Assembly: GCA_030323885.1 (NCBI GenBank)
Contig: CM059198.1
Coordinates: forward strand, 58,864,917 to 58,928,916
Reading direction: 5' to 3'
DNA length: 64,000 nt
Origin: Branchipolynoe longqiensis
Lineage: Eukaryota; Annelida; Polychaeta; Phyllodocida; Polynoidae
Shown: positions 21,848 to 32,698 of the stretch, piece after piece
Layout of the letters: every line of letters starts with the position of its first letter
How positions within the stretch are numbered: position 1 is the stretch's first letter
Translations under genes and position numbers: made by a program
The notes under the pieces: model-generated
Seen by the model: the letters and a program-made list of their open reading frames with translations, nothing else
Databases searched by the model: none
What the model was told of the DNA's origin: nothing

Positions 21848-22025
21848 TAGCACTGTGTGCAAAATGTTTGCAGGTCATAACACCTGTGCTGGTGAGTGTC
21901 GCTGCACCTCCAGTGCTTCACAGATCTCTCAGCACTGTGCGAAGTAGGTCATGGGACCAAGTATGCATGCATTCAGCAAAAGGTGGCATTGATTGCAGTC
22001 AAAAGCGAGGCCACATGCAATCGAG

Positions 22026-22134
22026 ACCCGCAAGTGAGATAAGTCAATATTGAGAATCTATATCTGGACCTGACGGTGTACCTTATCGATTAGAAAGTAA
22101 CTAGATCATCACGCAGAGGGTGAGTGAGTGGGAG
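22026..22134 (+). repeat. ~105-bp direct duplication, left copy
   Basis: ACCCGCAAGTGAGATAAGTC and GAATCTATATCTGGACCTGA through TTATCGATTAGAAAGTAACT recur at 22472-22575 at roughly 85% identity, on the other side of the SINE-A2. Confidence 0.75.
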
Positions 22135-22135
22135 C

Positions 22136-22472
22136 GTTGGTTGGTTGGTTGTCTGAGTTTTATGTCCTGGCAACATCTAAGGCCATATCAGGACAGGTAC
22201 CAACTTCTGACAGTGTGCACTCATGGTAACTTTATAGCACTACCACACTGGGAGACCAGGCCGCCAGCACCATGACCTAATATCCCACTCAGCCAACCAG
22301 TCCGTGCCCTGTCATAATAATGCAGAGCGCCTGGCTAGCAAGCGACAAGCATCAATCTTTAAGTCATTGGTTTGACTCGACCAGGTTTCCAACCAGTGGG
22401 TTCATATCCCATCATCTACATACCCACACGGGAGATGGACGCTTAACTCATTCGGCCATCCCGCCCGGTCAC
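22136..22472 (-). repeat. SINE-A2, full length, between duplicated flanks
   Basis: Complete minus-strand copy, tail GGTTGGTTGGTTGTCTGAGT to head CATTCGGCCATCCCGCCCGG. A diverged ~105-bp duplication flanks it (22026 and 22472), far longer than a normal SINE target duplication. Confidence 0.85.
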
Positions 22473-22575
22473 CCGCGAGTCACATGAGTCAATATTGGGA
22501 ATCTATATCTGGACGCAACATTATACCTTATCGATTAGAAGGTACTAGATTTCCAGGCAGAGGGAGGAGGGTGGG

Positions 22576-22889
22576 TAAAACCACACATATCTAACTTCAG
22601 CCATTACAGGCATTTAGCGGTGAGCCTTCCATTAAACAGCATTTTGATTCGATTGATCCTTCAGATGACCTGTGGTGCGAATTACATGTACTAACACATA
22701 ACTGCCCATTGTTGCTCAAATAAATAGCATAGCATCATACTAACCCGTAATAGCAGTAAGTTTTTGCAGCGACCCACCATCTTAGGCCCTTAACACTGAG
22801 CTTATTATGGATAACCCGCCAACACACTCACCCCCTTCATAATCTACTAATATGCCCTATCTAAGTACCCGTTTATCTACCTATTTACA
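22576..22889. other. Unannotated spacer
   Basis: No gene or repeat recognised. Confidence 0.45.
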
Positions 22890-23582
22890 TTACATTGTAG
22901 AGGGGTGTGTGAGGGAGGGTGTGTGAGGGTGTATGTGAGGGTGTGTATGTATGAGGATATGTAAGTGTGGGTGTACATGTGAGAGTATGCTTAAATGTAT
23001 GTGAGGGTGTATGTATGTATTTGTGTGTGGGTGTGACAGGTGATGATCTATTAATAGCAAGCTCCATCTATAGTTATGCACGGCCCGTCAAGTGGTGGCG
23101 TTGTGTGTGTGTATGTGTGTGGGGAGTTTATGTATGTGTGTGCGTGCATGTGTGTGACAGGCGGATGGTCTATTAATAGCGAGTGGGTGGTCTATATATA
23201 CCAAGGTCTATCTTCAGCTGTGGGTGGCGAGTGGTGGCGCTGTGTGTATATGGGGATGTGGGGATGTATGTATGTATGTATGTATGTATGTATGTATGTA
23301 TGTATGTATGTATGTATGTATGTATGTATGTACGTGCGTACGTGTGTATGTATGTATGTATGTATGTATGTATGTATGTATGTATACATGTATGTATGTA
23401 TGCATGCATGCATGAATGAATGAATGTATGTATGTGTATGTATGTACGCGCATGTATGTATGTATGTGTGTGACAGGTGGGTGGTCTATAAATACCACGG
23501 TCCACCTACAGTTATGCCCTGGCTCGCCGAGTGGTGGTGCTGCGTGTGTATATGGAAGGGAGAAACTATGTATTATTATATA
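22890..23582. repeat. GT/TGTA satellite with a ~75-bp interspersed block
   Basis: GTGT-rich and (TGTA)n runs (longest 23268-23395) alternate with a block containing TCTATAAATACCACGGTCCA and GCTCGCCGAGTGGTGGTGCT at about 23040, 23165 and 23475. A fourth block occurs at about 24445, after the inserted element at 23583-24369. Frames here are repeat artefacts. Confidence 0.85.
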
Positions 23583-24369
23583 TATGGGGCACTCTCCGAA
23601 AACTGGCCAGAAGTGTCACATGGAGAGTTACAATCTAATATTTTAATTTTTAACATTTTTTGGTTGCAAATGAAAGCTGGAAATCTCCCCTTTACGTCCA
23701 TGTAAAAGATAAATTGATAAGATAAAAAATAAAGGTGTAGTCCATGATTAAGCTATGTCATATTGCAGTATAACATGTGTTACTCAGTCGTAACACATGT
23801 TTAGGACACCACACAGTCTGCTTAATAACAATGTAACAGAATTAAATAATTTCATACTGAGAAGCATATTAATCATGGCATAATATCCAGAAATATGTAG
23901 TGCTTATATTGATATAAAACAAAGTAATTCCCAGCTATGCTTTATTCACTGAATAATTAGTATACAATATTTGTGTAGCATCCAGACACCACTGGTTACA
24001 TCTGTGATGGAAATTTGTAATGTAATTTTTTTTGTAAATTTAAGCATGCATACATGTTAATAAATACTTCGTTTGTGATTTGGGAACTGTTTTGTTTGAT
24101 ATATCAATGCAATACAAGATGCTAGTAAGGATCCAACCATGTCCCATATGTCATGTTACAAATGGCTGACTGTAAAATGTTGTTTTTTTGGTACAAAAAC
24201 TTAACTAAAAAGACCAAAGTTGCATGCAGTTTATTTTATTTCCCTTATTTCTTACATCAAATCTGAACATGAATCTGACAAATATATGGAAAAAATAAGT
24301 AGGACGTTTTTTTATTGATGTTTTAAAATCACATCCCATGCTGACCAGTTTTCAGGAGAGTGACCCATA
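23583..24369. mobile_element. Non-coding TIR element inserted in the GT/TA satellite
   Basis: Left end TATGGGGCACTCTCCGAAAA then CTGGCCAG is mirrored at the right by CTGACCAGTTTTCAGGAGAG then TGACCCATA. The flanks are TA repeats, so a TA duplication (Tc1/mariner type) is plausible but cannot be resolved. The interior is AT-rich with no transposase. Confidence 0.72.
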
Positions 24370-24773
24370 TATATATGTGTGGGAGGTGGGGGGGGGCAAT
24401 GTATGCGTGTGTATGTGTGCGCGTGAGTGAGTGCTGGGCGAGCGGTCTATAAATACCAAGGTCCATCTACAGTTATGCCCGGGCTTGCCGAGTGGTGGTG
24501 CTGGTGGTGCGGTGATGTATATTATGGCATTCCGCGAAGGTCAGGCGGCCGATCATCGTTAGCGGTCTAAGTCGTCGACAGATGGAGCTATATATAGCCA
24601 ATAACCACACCCGGCCGGGCACCGCCTCAGCAGGCTGTCTTCTCCACGCTACTCGCTACCCGCAGCCGGCCTTCACAGTCGACAGGTGGCGCTTTACAAT
24701 CTTCTTTTTTTTTAAATATGAAACAAATTTACTTTCATCCATTAATTATTATTATTACTAATACTAGTAGTAA
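24370..24773. other. Continuation of the GT satellite, then spacer
   Basis: Holds the fourth ~75-bp block (about 24445-24510) and, downstream, GC-richer single-copy-looking sequence without a recognised gene. Confidence 0.5.
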
Positions 24774-25612
24774 CGAGTAGTGGCCGAATGAGTTGAACGT
24801 CCGTCTCCCGATTTGGTAGATCGTGGGATTCGAGCCCATGGGTTCGAACCCTGGTCGAGTCAAACTAATATATGACTTATAAAATTGATATTTGTTGCTT
24901 CCTCGCCAGGCGGTCGGCATTATTATAATAGGGAAAGAATTGATTGGCTGCGTGTCAGGATAATGTGACTGAGTGGGATACCACTTATCAGGTCATGCTG
25001 CTGGTGGCCTGGTCACCCAGTGGGGCAGCACTATAAATTCGCCATCAGTGCGCACTGTCACAACTCGGTCTTCATCATCATACTGTCAGTCGCGATGTGA
25101 CAAAGACTGCTTTCATTACTTGACTGCCGCTCTCCATTTAGCTCTCTGCTGTGAGAGTTGCGTCCATAAGTCGGTCTTAATGTCTCTCAGCTTCAGGTTT
25201 CTCTTGATGGTTACATTTCATGAAAGCTGCCTGCAAAAGTGTTGAAGTGGTGCTGGCTTTTGCAAGTTAGCAGTGGCACTCTCTCGGGGAGCAAATAGAG
25301 GTTTCACACTGGCAAGAACATATCAAGACAGGCGCAAAACTATTTGTCCCTGCAGTGGCTGGTCGGGAGATGTCGGGAGTTCCATACATCAACTGCCCTT
25401 AATGCTGCCACAGTGACATGGTTTTCTGTTTAGGGTTTGCTCCCTTAGCCTTCGGTTCTGTCAAGAACCTTTACCACAAGGCAGTGGTTTACAACTCTGC
25501 AGGGCAGGGGCGTCAAACTACTGATAAGCTGGGGTGATTTGGCATACAAGTCGGTACCCGTCCTGATATGAATATAGATGTTGCCAGGATGTAAAACCCC
25601 AACAACCAACTT
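24774..25612 (+). repeat. SINE-A2 split by an LT element
   Basis: 24774-25070 (head and body) and 25548-25612 (tail) are one SINE-A2 interrupted by the LT element at 25071-25547. The junctions show ACAACTCGGT and ACAAGTCGGT, a 10-bp target duplication with one mismatch. Confidence 0.83.
25071..25547 (-). mobile_element. LT element, longest copy (477 bp)
   Basis: Minus orientation, with a short (ATG)n tail at the left. The 3' part matches the LINE C-terminal region of 21240-21419. At about 25211 it jumps to an unrelated 5' block (CATTTCATGAAAGCTGCCTG outward to GCCAAATCACCCCAGC). It is probably a LINE-dependent, non-autonomous chimera. Confidence 0.75.
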
Positions 25613-25655
25613 AGTGGTAGTAGTTGTTGGTGTTGCTATTTTTATTGTGACCAGA

Positions 25656-25957
25656 CATGGAGGCCAAATCGGAAAGAGAGCTCGCTCGCTACTTCCCATG
25701 TGGAAGGGTCAGAGTTTGGTGAATCTTAGGCGAGTCAAACCAATGACTTACAAAATTTATACTTGTAGCTAGCACTGACACTTGGCATTAATAGGATAGT
25801 GCAAGGACGGGATATCTCAGCATCAGGATAATGTGACTGAGTGGGATATTGAGTCATGGCACCAGTGGCCTGGTCTCCCAGTGGGGCAGCACTATAAAGT
25901 CGGGCTTAGGGCTCACTGTGACAATTCGATACCTGTCCTGATATAACCTTAGATCTT
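25656..25957 (+). repeat. SINE-A1, tail incomplete
   Basis: Head GGAGGCCAAATCGGAAAGAG, then GGCGAGTCAAACCAATGACT and body; it stops at ATATAACCTTAGATCTTA before the (ACCA)n tail. Confidence 0.75.
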
Positions 25958-25964
25958 AAGTAAG

Positions 25965-26036
25965 ATCTTAGTACTTTTTTGCGCGCTGGCGGCGCGTCGG
26001 CGAGAAGCGTCGTAATGTGACAGCACCATAAGTTGT
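25965..26036. mobile_element. End fragment of a Harbinger-like MITE
   Basis: GCGAGAAGCGTCGTAATGTG then ACAGCACCATAA matches the right end of the MITE at 47566-48067. No left end was found. Confidence 0.55.
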
Positions 26037-26056
26037 ATGTTATCTATTTAATATAT

Positions 26057-26378
26057 ACCAGATGCGGTGGCCGAATAGGTAGACGGCGGGCGTCGTGTGC
26101 GGGATATCAGGAGTTTGGTTCCCAGTCAAGTCAAACCAATGACTTATAAAATGTATACTTGTCGCCTCCTAGTCTGGCGCTCAGCATTAATATGATAAGG
26201 CAAGGACTGGTTAGCTCAGTGTCAGGATAATGTGACTGAGTGTGATATTGGGTCATGGTGCTGGTGGCCTGATTTCCCAGTGGGGCAGCACTATAAAGTT
26301 GCTATGAATGTGCACTGTCACAAGTCGGTACCCATCCTGCTATGACCGTAAATGTTGCCAGGACGTAAACCACCCAAT
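26057..26378 (+). repeat. SINE-A1, near full length
   Basis: Head GCGGTGGCCGAATAGGTAGA, B-box region GTTTGGTTCCCAGTCAAGTC, body, and tail to GCCAGGACGTAAACCACCCA. Confidence 0.85.
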
Positions 26379-26625
26379 CTTTCACCTGTGACAACGGACA
26401 CTTGCCCTATACTACTCACACACAAAGTTCACGTTAACACCAGCGTTAAGCTGCGAACACACCGGACGCGTATCTCGCGCGTGCGTCAAAAATCAAAATG
26501 TATGTAATAAAGAGAACCCAAACACACTGGCGCGTGCGTTTCTCGCGCGTGCGTCGCGCGTGCGTCACGGATCGCTTTTGGAGCGATTTTTTACGCTTGA
26601 CGCGTCGTGACGCGTGGCTTTTGAC

Positions 26626-26705
26626 CGAATTTGGCCGACTTTGCCCGACTTTGCCTGACTTTGCCTGACTTTGGCCGACTTTGCCTGACTTTGCCCGACT
26701 TTGCC
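26626..26705 (+). repeat. 12-bp tandem repeat
   Basis: About seven copies of TTTGCCYGACTT lie between the CpG-rich left end and the pyrimidine array. Confidence 0.85.
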
Positions 26706-27255
26706 CTCTTCCATTCCCTCCCTCCTCTCTTTCATTCCCCCTCTTTCATTCCCCCTCTTTCATTCCCCCTCTTTCATTCCCCCCCTTTCATTCCCCCTCT
26801 TTCATTCCCCTCTTTCATTCCCCCTCTTTCATTCCCCCTCTTTCATTCCCCCTCTTTCATTCCCCCTCTTTCATTCCCCCCTTTCATTCCCCCTCTTTCA
26901 TTCCCCTCTTTCATTCCCCCTCTTTCATTCCCCCTCTTTCATTCCCCCTCTTTCATTCCCCCTCTTTCATTCCCCCTCTTCCATTCCCTCCTCTTCCATT
27001 CCCTCCTCTCCCATGCCCCCTCTTCCATTCCCCCTCTTTCATTCCCCCTCTTCCATTCCCTCTCTTCCATTCCCCCTCTTTCATTCCCCCTCTTTCATTC
27101 CCCCTCTTTCATTCCCCCTCTTCCATTCCCTCCTCTTCCATTCCCTCTTCTCCCATGCCCCCTCTTTCATTCCCCCTCTTTCACTCCCCTTTCATTCCCC
27201 CTCTTTCATTCCCCCTCTTTCATTCCCCCTCTTTCATTCCCCCCTTTCATTCCCC
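26706..27255 (+). repeat. Minisatellite, pyrimidine arm
   Basis: Repeats of CATTCCCCCTCTTT (13-14 bp) with CCATTCCCTCCTCTTCCATT variants. It is the reverse complement of the neighbouring purine arm, and the switch falls at CATTCCCCGGAATG (about 27250). Confidence 0.93.
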
Positions 27256-28735
27256 GGAATGCAAGAGGAGGGGAATCCAAGAGGGGCGAAAGCAACAGGG
27301 AGGAATGCAACAGGGGGAATGTAACAGGGGAACGCAAGAGGGGGGAACGCAAGAGGGGAACACAAGAGGAGGGAATGGAAAGGGAGGGAATGGAAGAGAG
27401 GGGAATGGAAGAGGGGGAATGGAAGAAGGGGAATGGAAGAGGGGGAACGGAAGATGGAGGGGGAATGGAAGAGGAGGGACAGAAGAGGAGGGACGGAAGA
27501 GGAGGAATGGAAGAGGAGGGAGGAAGAGGGGGAATAGAAGAGGAGATGGGGAAATGAAGAGGAGGGACAGAAGAGGAGGGACGGAAGATAGGGATCGGAA
27601 GAGGGGAATGGAAGAGGGGGGAATGGAAGAGGGAGAATGAAAGATGGAGAATGGAAGAGGGAGAATGGAAGAGAGGCGAATGGAAGAGGGGGAATGGGAG
27701 AGGGGGGAATGGAAGAGGGGGAATGGAAGAGGGGGAAAGGAAGATGGGGGAACACAAGAGGGGGGAACGCAAGAGGGGGGAAAGCAACAGGGAGGAACAC
27801 AACAGGGGAAATGCAAGAGGGGAACGCAAGAGGGGGAAACGCAAGAGGAGGGAAATGGAAAGGAGGGAAGGAGAGAGGGGAATGGAAGAGGGGGAATGGA
27901 AGAGGGGGAATGGAAGAGGGGGAATGGAAGAGGGGGAACGGAAGATGGGGAATGGAAGAGGAGGGACAGAAAAGGAGGGACGGAAGAGGAGGAATGTAAG
28001 AGGAGGGACGGAAGACGGGGATCGGAAGAGGGAGAATGGAAGAGGGGGAATGGGAGAGGGGGGAATGGAAGAGGGGGAATGGGAGAGGGGGGAATGGAGA
28101 GGGATGGAAGAGGGGGAATGGAAGAGGGGAACGGAAGGGGGGAACGCAAGAGGGGGAAAGCAAGAGGGAGGAATGCAACAGGGGGAATGCAAGAGGGGAA
28201 AAACAAGAGGAGGAATGGAAGAGGGGGAAAGGAAGAGGAGGGATGGAAGAGAGGGGAATGGAAGAGGGGGAATGGAAGAGGGGGAATGGAAGAGAGGTGA
28301 ATGGAAGAGGGGGAATGGGAGAGGGGGAATGGAAGAGGAGGGATGGAAGAGGGGGAACGTAAGAGGGACGGAAGACGGGGATCGGAAGAGGGAGAATGGA
28401 AGAGGGAGAATGGAAGAGAGGTGAATGGAAGAGGGGGAACGGAAGATGGGGGAATGCAAGAGGGGGAACGCAAGAGGGGGGAAAGCAACAGGGAGGAATG
28501 CAACAGGGGGAATGCAAGAGGGGAACGCAAGAGGGGAACACAAGAGGAGGGAATGGAAAGGGAGGGAATGGAAGAGAGGGAATGGAAGAGAGGGGAATGG
28601 AAGAGGGGGAATGGGAAGAGGGGGGAATGGAAGAGGAGGAATGGAAGAAGGGGAATGGAAGAGGGGGATGGGGGAATGGAAGAGGGGAATGGAAGAGGGG
28701 GGAATGGGGGGAATGGAAGAGGGGGGAATGGGGGT
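27256..28735 (+). repeat. Minisatellite, purine arm with higher-order repeats
   Basis: Repeats of GGAATGGAAGAGGG (14-15 bp). A recognisable composite block with GAAAGCAACAGGGAGGAATG and GCAAGAGGGG recurs near 27290, 27780, 28155 and 28480, so the arm is built of larger units. Long frames on either strand lack any domain and arise from the stop-free repeat. Confidence 0.93.
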
Positions 28736-28874
28736 TTTATATGGGAGGTGTGTACCGGCCTTTAGACGCGTGGCAGACGCGTCCAGTGTGTTCGCTATTT
28801 ACGCGTGAGAACCGCATGACGCACGCTTGTACTTGACGCACGCGCGACGCACGCGTCCAGTGTGTTCGCAGCTT

Positions 28875-29340
28875 TACGGTAACATTCCATAGGAACACAA
28901 ATATACACTATGTAATAAGAGTATCCAATTTCCACATTCCATAGAATGGTTGTGGGGGGGGGGGGGGGGGGGCAAAGCGTGTCCACGTGACCGGTGAGGG
29001 TCACTCTCTCATTTGTACCCAGATTTTCTATATTATCACGCCGCATACAAACAAAATCATGCCAACGGAATGTCAGCTTAAATCTGTGCCCTCAAATCCG
29101 CATCAAATGTGTCAGGAGTTGAAAAGCTGGCACCTGCATTAAGGGTGTCATTCAATTATTCACGGCCTTGTTATTCAACGGTGCATTATCATGCATGACG
29201 ATTGGATGGAGTGCAACAATAGCTTCAGAGTACCGCAGTGCATTATGGTCCACAGAAACCACCCACCCCACTGTGAGCAAAACACGGTAAACCAACAAGA
29301 AGCAAAAAAATATATAAAAGCCACAACATTTATTTTTGTT
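28875..29340. other. Unannotated spacer with a G run
   Basis: A G run of about 19 lies at 28953-28972. No gene recognised. Confidence 0.5.
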
Positions 29341-29530
29341 ACGGACTGGTTGGCTCAGTGTCAAGATAATGTGATTGATTGGGATATCGGGTCATGGTGC
29401 CGGCGGTCTGATTTCCCAGTGGTGCAGCACTATAAAGTCACCATGAGTGTACACTGTCACAAGTCGGTACCCATCTTTGATGTGACCTTGGATGTTGCCA
29501 GGACGTAAAACTCCAACAACCAACCAACCA
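29341..29530 (+). repeat. SINE-A, 3' half (5' truncated)
   Basis: Begins ACGGACTGGTTGGCTCAGTG and runs to AACAACCAACCAACCA. Confidence 0.83.
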
Positions 29531-29724
29531 ATTACGGTAATCAGATTGGACTACCTCAATGGGACGTGCTAACAATCTTGAGAAACCATGAGTTGCCGGG
29601 GTAGTTTAGTCATTACTACTAAAAATACTCGCCGATGTCTAAATCTTTCAGCAAAGCATCAATACATAACTGATTTGGATACTTTGTGATTTAAAGAGGT
29701 GGTACCATGACCAAAACAACCTTA

Positions 29725-30336
29725 AGGGGCTGTCACACTACGACGTATAGCCTTAGCGTATGCCGACGTATGTGATTTTCGACCAACACGTCAGCATACG
29801 TTGTCATATGGTACGTATACGTTGGGCGTACGTCGGAGCTCCGAATAAATGTTGTGCATGCTCAAAATTTCCAATGCGTGTCAATATGTGGCTCGTACGT
29901 TGAACGTACACTGCGTGTACGTTTGGGATACATCAGCATACGGTGGGAGTACGTTAGGGATAGGTTGGAATACATTGCTGCACGTCAGACATACATTCAT
30001 GGTGGGAACGTGCAGTCCGCGCACTGCCAACGGATGCATAACATACTCCTAACGTACTTTGAATGTATGCCTGCCATATCTCCAGCATACTTAATGTATA
30101 CACATACTTCTAGCGATGGAGTAACGTATGTGACGTATGCGAGCGTTTTGCGAGGCACATGAATGCTCTCATACGCTAGCAATATGTCAGAAATACATTC
30201 TGCATATGTTACGTATGTTGTGTGTACGCCCATTTTTATCCCCCTCCGTTGAAAAGTTTGACGAATGCCGACGTACTGGCAAATTTTCTAACGGTGAGCA
30301 CACGCTGACGCCGTATGTTGTAGTGTGACAGGGCCT
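29725..30336. mobile_element. Harbinger-like MITE, 612 bp
   Basis: Ends AGGGGCTGTCACACTACGAC and, reverse complemented, AGGCCCTGTCACACTACAAC. TTA flanks both sides as an exact 3-bp duplication, the TWA target type of PIF/Harbinger elements. The interior is full of CGTACGT/ACGTATG motifs in both orientations; no transposase. Confidence 0.83.
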
Positions 30337-30513
30337 TTAGTTATTCATGTTAAAATCTGCAGGCCAACTGACCCAACTCATTCTACCCTGACAGGCTGCC
30401 TGCAGCCAAGGCCTCATAGCCCTACTTGGGAGAGAGCAGTCGGGTCCCCAGGCTGTTCCATTAAGGCACTAGAACCATAGATCACACCAAACAGATGCCA
30501 CTACAACAGCATT

Positions 30514-30872
30514 CTTAAAGCTGCGTAGTCCCATGGTTTTGAGTTTTTGACATTTTCTGAGATAAATACATAAGGTTGATCAATAGAATCTATCTTACTC
30601 TAGTTTGAAGTAACCTTTATTTGACATGGCTAACTTTTGATATATTTGAAGTGCAAATATGCTCAATTAATTTTGGCAAGCATGCTAAAAACTGTTGACA
30701 CCATAGGCTTCAAATAGTAACAGGTTCAATTAAATTGACTTATTATGCCCTTCTATGCAGCAACAAATGCTTAATAAGTGCACCAGTATCTAAGTTAAAT
30801 ATGTAGAATCAAATCTAGATCAGTGTTTTGATTTTGAAAATTTGATGCTTTCATTAGACTATACAACTTTAA
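30514..30872. mobile_element. TTAA-flanked MITE, copy 1
   Basis: TTAA precedes AGCTGCGTAGTCCCATGG and follows GACTATACAACT. The same architecture is seen at 62294-62814. TTAA duplications are characteristic of piggyBac and Kolobok elements. No coding capacity. Confidence 0.75.
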
Positions 30873-30884
30873 TCATATTTGCAT

Positions 30885-30994
30885 TCATCATCGTCATCAT
30901 CATCATGCTGTCGGTCGCGATGCGACAAAGACTGCTTTCATTACTTGACTGCCGCTCTCCATTTAGCTCTCTGCTGTGAGAGTTGCGTCCATGC
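30885..30994 (-). mobile_element. LINE-tail fragment
   Basis: (ATC)n followed by the 3' region of the LINE/LT family (GCGACAAAGACTGCTTTCAT to GAGAGTTGCGTCCATG); the 5' part is missing. Confidence 0.75.
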
Positions 30995-31152
30995 ATTAAT
31001 CATGTATTTATACCACACATAACGTGTTATGCTAATATTAATGGGGCGGGAGTACTTGTGCACCCTGCTTTTATTAAAGAGTCATTCACTATTTACAATG
31101 CACTTAATTTGATGACTTGGCTATGTTTAAACTTCTATCATATTATTTCTTG

Positions 31153-31500
31153 TGACCAGACGGGATGGCTGAATGAGTTGAGCATCCGTCTCCCATTTTG
31201 GTAGATCATGGGATGCGAACCCATGGGATCGAACCCTGGTTGAGTCAAACCAATGACTTAAAATTGATACTTGTCGCTTCCTAGTCAGGCGCTCAGCATT
31301 ATTATGATAGGGCAAGGACTGGTTGGATCAGTGTCAGGATAATATGACTGAGTGGGATATCAGGTCAAGGTGCTGGCATCCTAGTCTCCCAGTAGGGAAG
31401 CACTAAAAAGTCGCCATGTGTGTGCACTCTCACAAGTCAGTACCAGCCCTGATATGACCTTAGATGTTGCTAGGATGTAAAACACCAACAACCAACCAAC
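31153..31500 (+). repeat. SINE-A2, full length with target duplication
   Basis: A 348-bp copy between two exact 12-bp repeats TATTATTTCTTG (31141-31152 and 31501-31512). This fixes the true ends of SINE-A2: start TGACCAGACGGG, end AACCAACCAAC. Confidence 0.95.
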
Positions 31501-31728
31501 TATTATTTCTTGGTGATTTTGAATTTGCGTCATACTTTAAGAGAAATTTATTAGATTGACTAAATGTTATCACCTACTCTACTTGATTTTAGAATAGTTT
31601 TTTTTATTACAAATGGCTAGGTCTTATATTTCAAGTGCAAGTATGCGCAATAATTTGGTCAACCACACCAACAACTCCATTCATTGTGACCCAGATACTC
31701 ATTTGCTATGGTCACGTGATACAGTATG

Positions 31729-32045
31729 TGGTGTTCTCTGTGGTGGAGTGGTTAGAGTGTCTGACTTTTTCTAGGTAGGACTCCTAATCTGAAGGTGGAA
31801 GGTTGGTTGTTCGATTCCCCATGCCCCCACCGCTGCCAATTTGGATTTTCACCGCTGTGTATAACTTACAGTGTCAGCAAAGGCTAGTTGCTCTCATACC
31901 ATGTCTATGTGGTGTGGGAGCTTAAAAATCCCATGGGTCGGTAAAGGTGTAGGCCCGGGCTTTCGATTGACAAACTGGCTAATGGTGAAAACAAGTCTAT
32001 TTAGACTTATCCATGATAGCTAGTATAAATCTTCAAGAAAAAAAC
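31729..32045 (+). repeat. SINE-C, best copy
   Basis: A box GTGGTGGAGTGGTTAGAGTG, B box TTGTTCGATTCCCC, body GCCAATTTGGATTTTCACCG, 3' region GGTGAAAACAAGTCTATTTA and an A-rich end. The spacing suggests a head from a tRNA with a long variable arm. Confidence 0.85.
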
Positions 32046-32486
32046 GGGGGAAAAAAGAACCGACCTATCGGTACACTTGAATGTATCTGAGCTACACCGG
32101 CTACTTAAAATTAGGGCGATTACTGAAGATGGAGGCGAGCTGGTAAAAGTGTTTATTGTAGTGAAGAGGAAGTGAGCCCCGAAGAGCCCTCCACCTTACG
32201 AAGAGTCACAAGTAACAGTTAAGTAAGAAATAAAATGAAAAAGAAAAAAGCTGGAGGTGTGAGCAGGTCAGGAGTTGGGAGGAGTCACTCCACAGAGGGC
32301 GGATGTGGCGAGAAAGCGGGTAGGGCAGAGGTGCCACAGGCGTAAGCCTGAGATGTGGGGGTGGGCCGAGGGATGAGCCTAGGAGGGAGAGATAGGGGGG
32401 GGGGGACTTTTCCCCTGCCGCCACTCAAACGCAATGCGAGCATTACAACCAATGAGCGGTCACAATATTAACCTTTTTTTTTTTGG
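32046..32486. other. Unannotated spacer
   Basis: G-rich near 32395-32405. No gene recognised. Confidence 0.5.
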
Positions 32487-32698
32487 TTGGTGGTTGGTTG
32501 TTGGAGTTTTACTTCCTGGCAACATATAAGGTCATATCAGGACGGGTACCAACTTGTGACAGTGTGCACTCATGGTAACTTCATAGTACTGCCCCACTGG
32601 GAAATCAGGCCACCAGCACCATGACCCGGTATCCCACTCAGTCACATTATCCTGACACTGAGCTAACCAGTCCTTGCCCTATCCGAATAATACCAACC

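Larger units (their letters stand above)
26448..28874. mobile_element. 2.4-kb TIR element filled with a strand-switching minisatellite
   Basis: The left end AAGCTGCGAACACACCGGAC and the right end (reverse complement AAGCTGCGAACACACTGGAC) match over about 44 bp. If the repeat proper begins AGCTGCG, both sides show TTA, a 3-bp duplication of the TWA type used by PIF/Harbinger elements. A second, inner pair of similar motifs (AACACACTGGCGCGTGCG at ~26518; GTCCAGTGTGTTCG at ~28773) makes the ends double. The interior is a ~2-kb minisatellite and no transposase is present. Confidence 0.8.

Noticed and set aside
26631..28836. Several open frames of 100-445 codons on both strands
   Set aside because: They lie in the CATTCCCCCTCTTT / GGAATGGAAGAGGG minisatellite, which has few stops in any frame; the predicted proteins are only repeats of Pro/Phe/Ser or Gly/Arg/Glu with no domain.
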